From the NCBI GenBank assembly GCA_013390605.1, contig JACAUB010000001.1, positions 488,582-552,581 on the forward strand: a DNA stretch of 64,000 bases. The letters are read 5' to 3'. Position numbers and translations under genes: made by a program. The stretch comes from Bacteroidota bacterium (GTDB lineage Bacteria; Bacteroidota; Bacteroidia; Bacteroidales; Cfx3-03). Positions 1 to 7,616 of this stretch are shown here, in pieces; position 1 is the stretch's first letter, and each line of letters begins with the position of its first letter. The notes under the pieces are model-generated. The model saw only the letters and a program-made list of their open reading frames with translations, did no database searches and was not told the origin of the DNA.

Positions 1-497
1 GAATCAGTTGGTTTTGAATGATGCTTTGAGGTTTCCAGCTCTGTTTTAAGTGCTACTATCTTTTCATTAATTGCATTCAGGTTATCCATCCCGAGTCTCT
101 TGCGAAACTCAACAAAAAGTGACGGATCAAAGGGTGGTTCTGAAGTGAAACTTGAATAGCCCAGAAAGTATTGCATGTACATGTTTTCTCTGATCTGTTC
201 CACTGTTTCTCTATCATCAAAATTCCCCAAGTGTTTTATGATCAATGAACCCAATACAACACGTGGACTGATGGCTGGTCTTCCGGTGCTACTTACTCCG
301 ACATGTTTAATGTAAAGGGCACATACTTCATCCCACGGTATCAGATGGGCTAATACTACCCAACGGTTATCTTTGCTTAGCTTTTGTTCAAATGGTGTCT
401 GAAATCCATCCAGGGTCAGTTGGTTCGGACTCACGTAATGGGGCGCTGATGCACGCTTTTTCTTGGTTATGCCCATAATTCCTTGCACTTGATTCAT
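1..497 (-). mobile_element. IS5/IS1182-type transposase, N-terminal part, cut by window edge
   Basis: The reverse strand from 497 reads without a stop to the window edge (about 165 codons). It has the DUF772-type transposase N-terminus: a WVVLAHLIPWDEV segment, then GRPAISPRVVLGSLIIKHL, then PFDPSLFVEFRKRLG. This N-terminal domain is typical of IS5/IS1182-superfamily DDE transposases; the catalytic part lies outside the window. A second possible start is the ATG at 476. The element end is probably near 550, where a terminal-repeat-like GGGCCTGCTGAGAAA is found on the minus strand, but the other end is not visible, so neither the repeat pair nor a target duplication can be confirmed. It sits just downstream of susD and may have interrupted the end of the glycan locus. 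Confidence 0.85.
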
Positions 498-607
498 CAA
501 ATTTAACCATAATTATCTTTATTTCAATCCCTATATCGTTTCTCAGCAGGCCCTAATTAGAAACTGTTTAAGCCCAACCACGTCATTCCTGCCCAGCTTC
601 ATTTCGG

Positions 608-655
608 CCACTTGGAAAAAATCAGCTAATAGATAAAGCGATTTTTCCCAAGTGG
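608..655. terminator. Hairpin downstream of susD
   Basis: Two 16-nt arms (608-623 and 640-655) are reverse complements except for one base, with a 16-nt loop. It lies 31 nt past the susD stop, on the side of the mobile element, and probably ends the sigma-FecR-SusC-SusD transcript. No clear U-run follows on the minus strand, so a role as mRNA-stabilising hairpin is equally possible. Confidence 0.5.
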
Positions 656-686
656 ATAAAATGATACGGTAGCGTTTAATCGTTTC

Positions 687-2273
687 TTAGTATCCAGGAT
701 TTTGTTTTAAATTAGGATTCTTATTCAATTCTTCCTGCGGTATAGGGAAAATCTTTTTTGTTGCTCCATTTGGCTTGTGATTTAGCCATGTTTTTGTTGA
801 GAAGACTCCAAAACGAATTAGATCTTGACGTCGATGAGCTTCTGCAGCAAATTCCCAGCCTAGTTCATCTAAAAATCTTCCATAAGTAATATTTGCACCG
901 CCTTCAACCGGAGAGATAACCCCATTTAATGAATAGCCATAAATATAACTACTACCTTTTAAAAGATCAGCTCCGGCAACAATTGCCTTCGAAGGGACTG
1001 ATTTAAAATCTCGATTTCTTACTTGGGTTACAATAGCTGCAGCATCATCGGCATGCCCTGTCCTGAGTAGACATTCTGCTTTCATTAATAATACTTCTGC
1101 ATATCGAAAGATTGGGAAATCATTACTTAAGCTGCTTTTTGCACCCTGTTTAATTTCATATTTTCCAATACGATAACCTTCATTGCTCAAATTTGGGCCA
1201 TAGATACTTCCAATATAATTTGGAAAAGATATTACAACAGTCCCATTATCAGGGTTTATTTGATCTCCCATGAGCCAGGTATCTTTTAATCTACTATCGT
1301 TTGGATCGTATGTATTGATAAATTGAGGTACTGCACAGCTACCGCCCCATGGTTGAGCCTCCATTTTGAATACAAGTCTCATTTTAGGATCAAGTGTTTT
1401 CATATGTATACCAAATCCCTGACCTTTAGTTTCATCATAGGGAACCGCAAATATGATTTCTCTTGATGTTTCATTATTGGTTTTGAACGATTCCTTATAG
1501 CTGGGCTCTAGAATATATTTTCCGCTTGCAATAACTTCATCACATAATTTAGAGCAATCAGTCCACATACCAGTACCGGTATAAGTAATAGCGTTTAAAT
1601 AGATTCTAGCTAAGAGTGTTTTAGCTCCCCATTTAGTAAATCGACCATAGGTTACAGTACTAACCTCTTCCGGTAGTAAAGGAATACTTTCTGTTAATTC
1701 CTTTACTACAAAGTTATAGATTTCGAGCTGTGTGCTTTGTTTCGGAACATCTTTGCTGGTATAATCTGTAACTAATGGTACATTTCCGTGGTTATCACAT
1801 AAGAGGTAATAATAAAATGCTCTAACAGTTCTTAATTCAGCTAGGAGTGCATCTTTCCCTTTTGTCATCGCTATTTGGCCGGACTGAATTTGATACATTA
1901 CTCTGTTTGCTGTATTAATTCCAGTATAGCAATTATTCCATAGATTCCATGGTTGCCATTCTTGGGTTGTCCATTCATGCTTATGCATACGTTGATAAGT
2001 GCCACCATCGACCCATCCATTTGGACGGGCTGGAGTTACAATTGCATCAGCTGATTCTTCCTGAACATCAAAATAACCTTGCCAATCAGCCATCATGGGT
2101 CTCATTACAGAATATACTGGTCCGACTAAAGAAGGAATATCTGCTTCAGTAGGCACAAAATCTTTTTGTAGTACTTCGCTATAAACCTTTTCATCCAGTT
2201 TTGTACAACCGCTTAATACGATAATGGAAAGAGCAAGGATTAGTGTTATATATGATTTAAATGTTTTTTTCAT
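687..2273 (-). CDS. SusD/RagB-family glycan-binding outer-membrane lipoprotein
   Basis: 528 aa, the usual length for SusD homologues. The N-terminus is a lipoprotein signal (hydrophobic stretch ending LSGC, lipidated Cys near residue 23). It has the SusD-like N-terminal region (residues about 90-240, helix-rich with YYYLLCDNHGNVPLVTDY) and the C-terminal RagB/SusD half ending in the common PIPQEELNKNPNLKQNPGY signature. SusD proteins sit on the cell surface as a lid over the SusC channel and bind the incoming oligosaccharide. It lies 11 nt behind susC on the same strand, clearly co-transcribed. The sugar bound cannot be told from sequence; the GH3 enzyme upstream suggests a beta-linked glycan. 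Confidence 0.95.
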   Translation of the reverse strand: MKKTFKSYITLILALSIIVLSGCTKLDEKVYSEVLQKDFVPTEADIPSLVGPVYSVMRPMMADWQGYFDVQEESADAIVTPARPNGWVDGGTYQRMHKHEWTTQEWQPWNLWNNCYTGINTANRVMYQIQSGQIAMTKGKDALLAELRTVRAFYYYLLCDNHGNVPLVTDYTSKDVPKQSTQLEIYNFVVKELTESIPLLPEEVSTVTYGRFTKWGAKTLLARIYLNAITYTGTGMWTDCSKLCDEVIASGKYILEPSYKESFKTNNETSREIIFAVPYDETKGQGFGIHMKTLDPKMRLVFKMEAQPWGGSCAVPQFINTYDPNDSRLKDTWLMGDQINPDNGTVVISFPNYIGSIYGPNLSNEGYRIGKYEIKQGAKSSLSNDFPIFRYAEVLLMKAECLLRTGHADDAAAIVTQVRNRDFKSVPSKAIVAGADLLKGSSYIYGYSLNGVISPVEGGANITYGRFLDELGWEFAAEAHRRQDLIRFGVFSTKTWLNHKPNGATKKIFPIPQEELNKNPNLKQNPGY

Positions 2274-2284
2274 GACACTGTAAT

Positions 2285-5200
2285 TTAAAATGTAATATTT
2301 ATGCCTAGAGTGAAAGTTCTGGTAGTTGGATATTTATCGCGTTCGTCATCTCCAGGATTTAGTCCAGATCTGTTAACTTCAGGATCAATCCCTTTATATC
2401 CTGTAATGGTCAATAGGTTAAGGCCAGATGCATATACTTTTGCATTTTTGATAAACTTTATATTTTTCAAGTTAAAGGTATATCCCAATGTTACATTGTC
2501 AATCTTTAAATAATCTCCATTTTCAATATAATAACTCACCAATGCAAGATCACTATTTAGAACGGCTTTTCCGTAAACTTTATCGAATGCAGTCTTCAGC
2601 ATATTATATTGTGTGACCTTTGGATTATCGTAGTACATACGTTGAAAGTTTAAAATCTGGAATCCAAAGGCTCCACGTAGATTAACGGTAAGGTCGAAGT
2701 TTTTATATTGGAAAGAGTTATTAAATCCAAGATAGTATTTAGGAAGTCCATTGCCTAAGACCTGTTTATCATCATCTGAGGCATCAACAATACTTTTGGG
2801 TTTCCCATCTTTTCCCTGAATTATCCAAACTCCATCAGCCGAAATATCAATTGATTTGAATCCCCAGAAGTTGCCAATAGGGCCACCAACTTTAACCCGA
2901 TGGGTTGTAGTCTGAATGGGTTCACCCGTATATCCCGTATCGAAAAAGTCGTTGGTCATTTTAAACTGGTCGTTTGAAAGAGATACTAGTTTGTTCTTAT
3001 TGGTAGAATAGGTAAAACTGGATGTCCAATTAAAGTCTTTTGTTTTTAATGGAATAAACTGAATATATGCTTCTAGCCCTTTGTTTTCCATTACACCAAC
3101 ATTAGCAGTAGTAGTACTGTACAGATTTGGAGGTACTGGTACTGAGTAATCATAAAGCATATCTACTGTCTTTCTTTGATAAAGATCCATGTTCCCAGAA
3201 ATACGTCCTTTCAAAAATGAAAAGTCGAGTCCTAAATTGAGCTCTTTTTTCTTTTCCCAACGTAAATCAGGATTAGCATTTCTGACAGGTGTTATTCCCT
3301 GAATCCATTTTCCATTATTTAGGAACCGATCGCCATAATTTAAACTAATTTGCGACATATATGGGTTGCTTGGTTCAGTTCCTGTTATTCCATAACCGGC
3401 TCTGATTTTTAAGTTTTCAACAAAATCAAGTGATTGCATGAATGATTCTTTAGAGATTCTCCAACCTACAGATACGGCAGGAAAATTGCCCCACTGATAA
3501 TTGGCACCAAATTTTGTTGAACCTTCTCTTCTGATACTTGCCATTAATAAGTATTTGTCATCAAAATTGTAATTAAGTCGACCAAAGAATCCTATTAGTT
3601 TCGATGCGTTTTTATTACTACCCATTAATGCTTCGCCTCTTGATAGCGCATCTCCGGTTGCCATATTATTATATGAATAGAGATCAGTTGGGAAATCCCA
3701 GTTTTGCATCCAGAAGCTTTCATTCGTTTGATCTTGATAACTATAACCACCTAATATGGATGTTCTATGTTTCCCGAAACTTTTTGAGTAATCAGTAGTG
3801 AATTCTAAAAGATTGTCTTTAGAAGCAGCGGTACTTCTTGATGCATATCCATTTTTTCCATATTTGGTATTAGAAACATTTTGTTTTGTTTGGTAATATC
3901 CACGTAATATATCATCACTATTTTGTGATACCAATAATTTGATATTTAGTTCTTTGATAGGAGAGAAGATTGCACTTGCTGCAACTCGCATCTCTTTTTC
4001 TTCATTCAGGCCATCTGTCTCCATTAATAATCCAACAGGATTATCATACATATAGGTGTCGGTTTCTTTCCATGATCCATTAGCATTTTTTACAACATCA
4101 GTTGGATTCCGGATAATTGCTTGTCTGTATACTCCGGTATTAAAGCTATATCCATCACCACCTGTCCAATATTTATCATTTCTATATGATGAACTTAGAT
4201 TGAACTTCAATTTATTATCAAACATCGCATGATTTAAATCAATTCGTCCTATAAGTTGATTGTTGTCTGAACGTTTGAAAATACCCTCTGAGCCTTTATA
4301 GTTTACTGAAGCCGTATAGTTGGAGGTTGAGTTTCCTCCTTGTAAGGTGAGATTATGTGTTTGGCTGATAGGCGTACGTGTAATTTCTTTAAGCCAGTCA
4401 GTTGAACCTCCAAGATCTTCAAATCCTACTCCTTGTTTAATTAATTTTCTGTAATCAGCGGCATCAAGAAAGTTCATTTTTCTAGCTATAGTTTGTGTGC
4501 TTACATAACTGGAGTACTCCATTGTCGGCTTCATTTCATTAGTAGCTTTCTTTGTTGTGATAAGGATTACACCATTTGTCCCTCTAGTTCCATAGATTGC
4601 TGCAGCCGAACCATCTTTTAATACATCTATTGATTCTATATCTTCTGGAGCTACAGTAGTTAAACTTCCAGGTATACCATCAACTAAAACTAGTGGTGAG
4701 GAGGATGCTAACAAAGTACTGATACCACGCAACATAATTTGAGTCCCTTGTGTTGGGTCGCCTGATGAAGTAGAAACAGTTAATCCGGATACTTTACCCT
4801 GAATTAACTGAGCCGCATCCTTTGCAGATCCTTTTAAAAATTTATCTGATTTTACACTGGATACAGAGCTTGTTACATCTGATTTTCGTTGTGTCCCATA
4901 ACCCACAACTACTACTTCTTCAAGATTTCTTACATCTTCTTGCAATGTGATTTTTATCGTTTTCTGATTCCCAACATAAAGTTCTTGCGGAGCATAACCC
5001 ATACATGAAACTTGTAGTACTGTTTGTGGGCTTGGAATGTTAAGTGTAAATTTTCCGTTAATGTCTGTTACCGCACCTTGTTTTGTTCCTTTAATTCTTA
5101 CATAAACTCCTGGAATAGAATTCCCTTTTGAATCACTTACAACTCCGGAAATGCTGAGAACCTGTTGGAATTCAGTTGATATGGTGCTTTCATAATTATC

Positions 5201-5575
5201 TATACCTGATACTGTAATCAAGACAATATGCTTATCCATTACTTTATAAGCAATATTGGTGTTTTTAAAAACAGACTCTAAAACATCCGATATTTTCGTA
5301 TTGTTTGCAACGACGTCAATCTTGTTTAGAATATCAATTTGCTGATTATGGTAAAAGAAACGATATTCTGATTGTTTTTCAATTTCCCTGAAAACATCAA
5401 AAAGAGTGGAACCCTTCAAATTAATATTCACTTTTGTGCTTTGTGAATAGGTGCTATTGGCTATTACCGAAAGGGTACAGCATAACATCAAAATTGCAAA
5501 TATTTTCATTATTCGAAGTGTTTGGGTAAGACATTTTATTTTATGGTTATGTCTTAGAATTGTAGATAAATTCAT
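2285..5575 (-). CDS. SusC/RagA-family TonB-linked outer-membrane transporter with STN signalling domain
   Basis: Frame opens at 5638, but the start taken here (MNLSTILRHNHK, 5575) matches the usual start of STN-bearing SusC proteins; a later Met at 5509 is possible. About 1096 aa. Order from the upstream Met of the frame: signal sequence ending at STYSQ, STN (secretin/TonB N-terminal) domain about 67-145, carboxypeptidase-D-like fold about 162-235 (ISGVVSDSKGNSIPGVYV), plug domain with NLEEVVVVGYGTQRKSDVT, then the 22-strand barrel ending in the aromatic TFTLGINITF. It imports glycan with energy from TonB. The STN domain is the part that normally contacts the periplasmic side of a FecR anti-sigma, and such a gene lies directly upstream, so this transporter probably also senses substrate. 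Confidence 0.95.
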   Translation of the reverse strand: MNLSTILRHNHKIKCLTQTLRIMKIFAILMLCCTLSVIANSTYSQSTKVNINLKGSTLFDVFREIEKQSEYRFFYHNQQIDILNKIDVVANNTKISDVLESVFKNTNIAYKVMDKHIVLITVSGIDNYESTISTEFQQVLSISGVVSDSKGNSIPGVYVRIKGTKQGAVTDINGKFTLNIPSPQTVLQVSCMGYAPQELYVGNQKTIKITLQEDVRNLEEVVVVGYGTQRKSDVTSSVSSVKSDKFLKGSAKDAAQLIQGKVSGLTVSTSSGDPTQGTQIMLRGISTLLASSSPLVLVDGIPGSLTTVAPEDIESIDVLKDGSAAAIYGTRGTNGVILITTKKATNEMKPTMEYSSYVSTQTIARKMNFLDAADYRKLIKQGVGFEDLGGSTDWLKEITRTPISQTHNLTLQGGNSTSNYTASVNYKGSEGIFKRSDNNQLIGRIDLNHAMFDNKLKFNLSSSYRNDKYWTGGDGYSFNTGVYRQAIIRNPTDVVKNANGSWKETDTYMYDNPVGLLMETDGLNEEKEMRVAASAIFSPIKELNIKLLVSQNSDDILRGYYQTKQNVSNTKYGKNGYASRSTAASKDNLLEFTTDYSKSFGKHRTSILGGYSYQDQTNESFWMQNWDFPTDLYSYNNMATGDALSRGEALMGSNKNASKLIGFFGRLNYNFDDKYLLMASIRREGSTKFGANYQWGNFPAVSVGWRISKESFMQSLDFVENLKIRAGYGITGTEPSNPYMSQISLNYGDRFLNNGKWIQGITPVRNANPDLRWEKKKELNLGLDFSFLKGRISGNMDLYQRKTVDMLYDYSVPVPPNLYSTTTANVGVMENKGLEAYIQFIPLKTKDFNWTSSFTYSTNKNKLVSLSNDQFKMTNDFFDTGYTGEPIQTTTHRVKVGGPIGNFWGFKSIDISADGVWIIQGKDGKPKSIVDASDDDKQVLGNGLPKYYLGFNNSFQYKNFDLTVNLRGAFGFQILNFQRMYYDNPKVTQYNMLKTAFDKVYGKAVLNSDLALVSYYIENGDYLKIDNVTLGYTFNLKNIKFIKNAKVYASGLNLLTITGYKGIDPEVNRSGLNPGDDERDKYPTTRTFTLGINITF

Positions 5576-5639
5576 AATTTTATCAATGTTTAGTTGAACA
5601 ATAAAAGCGTTATTTTTTAGATGCGTTTTGCTGAACATT

Positions 5640-5668
5640 AGAGCGGGAAAGTGGCGCTTTTCCGCTCT
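5640..5668. promoter_or_regulatory. Hairpin between fecR and susC
   Basis: Arms 5640-5650 and 5658-5668 pair over 11 bp (one G-T) around a 7-nt loop. It separates the regulator genes from the transporter genes and may act as attenuator, processing site or weak terminator, which would let susCD be transcribed more strongly than sigma/fecR. No U-run follows on the minus strand. Confidence 0.4.
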
Positions 5669-5733
5669 TTCAGCTTTTAAAGAAATCCTGTTCTTCCCTC
5701 ATAGGCAATATATTTAATTTAACAAACAGTGAA

Positions 5734-6744
5734 TTAATAGATGTAAATTATATCTTTTTGAATAGTATAATTCATGTGGGTATTGATTTTTATAACGTTA
5801 AGAATAGTATCGATTGACTCATAATCAAAGAAGGTACCCGAGAAAGTAAGATGCTTTATTCTTTGATTATGAAAAATGAAGGTCACCCTGTGTGATCGTT
5901 CCAGTCTCTTTGCAATCTCTTCAAAGGTGAGATTTACAAAACGTGATTCACCAAACCTCCATGCTGAGTATAATTCGGTATCAACATTTTGGACTGCAAT
6001 ATTTTTTCGATTAGGCGAAAGTGTTGCTTTTTGACCGGGTTTAATGATTGTCTGCTCTTTTTGATTTTCAGTACCAACGCAAACAGATCCTTCTACTAAA
6101 ACGGTGCTTAGCTCATTTGAATTTTCATATCCGGTGACAATAAAAGCAGTTCCAAGTGCCTTAACGCTAAACCCGGAACTATTTACAATAAATGGATGTA
6201 AAGAATCTTTCTTGACCTGAAAATATGCTTCACCTTTTAGATCGACACTCCTTATTTTTCCTTCTTTATGATAACTGAATGAACTACATGAGTTAATCCA
6301 GACTTTAGTACCATCGGGTAGAATTGTTTTGGTTCGTTCACCTTTTCCGGTTATAATGACCAGCCCCGGATCTTTTTCTAAGCTATATTTAGTCGGATAT
6401 CTGAAAATAAGGAAAGAAATTAGCATACCCACTAAAAGAACTGCTGCATATTTTGTATAAGAAAAAACTATTTTTAAAAAAGGTGTTTTTGTTTGTTGAA
6501 AAGTATTAGATGATTCATTTATCTTTTCTAAAAGAAGTTTCCATTCAGTAGCAGAATTAGCCTCTTTTAAACGAGTATTCCACATCCCTGCATCACAAAT
6601 CTCTTTGAGTTTAAAATATAGCACTTCGTTATCTTTATCTTTTTTTATCCATTCTAATATTTCTTCCTTTTCCTTTTCGGAAGTACCTCCAGTAGAAAGT
6701 TGTTTTGAAATTAAAGTAATATAGTAGTCATTTTTCGAGTTCAT
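5734..6744 (-). CDS. FecR-family anti-sigma factor
   Basis: 336 aa with the standard Bacteroidota FecR layout. Residues 1-90 form a cytoplasmic sigma-binding part, one membrane span lies at about 97-114 (AAVLLVGMLISFLIF), the FecR domain follows at about 125-220 (ITGKGERTKTILPDGTKVW, LKGEAYFQVKKD), and a C-terminal DUF4974-type domain at about 265-336 (FVNLTFEEIAKRLERSHRV). It holds the ECF sigma factor inactive at the inner membrane until the STN domain of the SusC transporter signals substrate loading. It is encoded between the sigma gene (96 nt upstream) and susC. Specific pairing with these two neighbours is inferred from position. Confidence 0.93.
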   Translation of the reverse strand: MNSKNDYYITLISKQLSTGGTSEKEKEEILEWIKKDKDNEVLYFKLKEICDAGMWNTRLKEANSATEWKLLLEKINESSNTFQQTKTPFLKIVFSYTKYAAVLLVGMLISFLIFRYPTKYSLEKDPGLVIITGKGERTKTILPDGTKVWINSCSSFSYHKEGKIRSVDLKGEAYFQVKKDSLHPFIVNSSGFSVKALGTAFIVTGYENSNELSTVLVEGSVCVGTENQKEQTIIKPGQKATLSPNRKNIAVQNVDTELYSAWRFGESRFVNLTFEEIAKRLERSHRVTFIFHNQRIKHLTFSGTFFDYESIDTILNVIKINTHMNYTIQKDIIYIY

Positions 6745-6840
6745 ATCTCTTTTCCCTTTTTAAGTATGACACCTAAATAGTCATGCTTACTTACATGAGA
6801 AATGAATATTTAAATACGAATCTGAAATTAAAATGGAAGG

Positions 6841-7431
6841 TTAATGCGAAAGAAGAAACAGGAACAGTGGGAGGTAGTCTTTTAATTGCTCTTTAAGTAT
6901 TTTTAGCGCCCGGTAGTTTTGGTGTTCAATTGTCCTTATGGAAAGATTTAACGTCTCTGCAATCGTCTTGTTGTCAATTCCATCAACACGACTTAAGAGA
7001 AATATTTTTTTACAACTTTCAGGTAGCGAATCTATACTTCTTTTAAAAATCTCTTCAATATCTTTAAAATAGATACTTACATGGCTTTCCTGAAGTTCAT
7101 CAAAATAATTTAATTCCGTTTCTTTAAATTTTAACTCAATCGAATTTTGATAACTCAGTCTTACTTTTTCACTTCTTAAATGATTGAGACATCTATTGTG
7201 AAGCATTTGGAAGAGATAGGCATTGATTGAAGTATTTATTTGAAGCAGAAATCTCTTTTCCCAAAAACAAAAAAATACATCTTGAACAATATCTTTTGCT
7301 AATTCTATGTCGTCTACATACTTTCTACAAAATGCATATAACTTTGGACGAAGATCTAAATAGATAGATTCAAAAGAATCAATATCTCCCGCTCTGATTT
7401 TTGTGATTACATCTTGTTCAGAAATAGACAT
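6841..7431 (-). CDS. ECF RNA polymerase sigma factor of the glycan locus
   Basis: 196 aa, typical of the RpoE-like sigma-70 family linked to FecR in Bacteroidetes. Region 2 is at about 22-90 (YLDLRPKLYAFCRKYVDD, then ELAKDIVQDVFFCFW) and region 4 with its helix-turn-helix at about 130-180 (LPESCKKIFLLSRVDGIDNKTIAETLNLSIRTIEHQ). The C-terminus ends in a hydrophobic LPLFLFLLSH tail, common in this family. It should direct transcription of susC/susD when released by the FecR protein encoded next. The gene is isolated from the upstream GH3 gene by a strong hairpin, so it has its own promoter, though no clear TAnnTTTG box was found. Confidence 0.93.
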   Translation of the reverse strand: MSISEQDVITKIRAGDIDSFESIYLDLRPKLYAFCRKYVDDIELAKDIVQDVFFCFWEKRFLLQINTSINAYLFQMLHNRCLNHLRSEKVRLSYQNSIELKFKETELNYFDELQESHVSIYFKDIEEIFKRSIDSLPESCKKIFLLSRVDGIDNKTIAETLNLSIRTIEHQNYRALKILKEQLKDYLPLFLFLLSH

Positions 7432-7548
7432 AATGCTTCTTTTTGCTCGTTACATGCATGATTATAAGGGTAAAAAATACCCTTTTTAAATGTGGCTCCA
7501 AAGTAATTAAATTTTAAAGTAGTTTTAACAAAAGCCGAAGAAAAAAAT

Positions 7549-7603
7549 ATTTTATAAAACAAAAGAGGAACGCAGTAAGCGTTCCTCTTTTGTTTTATAA
7601 AAT
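7549..7603. terminator. Terminator, 25-bp perfect inverted repeat, after the GH3 gene
   Basis: Arms 7549-7573 and 7579-7603 are perfect reverse complements with a 5-nt loop (AGTAA). It begins 14 nt past the GH3 stop and both ends carry T-rich tracts (TTTTGTTTTATAAAA on the minus side), so it works as a strong terminator of the GH3 transcript and could act in both directions. Confidence 0.85.
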
Positions 7604-7616
7604 GAATAAGCAAATC

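Noticed and set aside
7407..7613. Open frame of 68 codons upstream of the sigma gene
   Set aside because: It runs through the 25-bp inverted repeat and has no family features; the region is the GH3 terminator and sigma leader.
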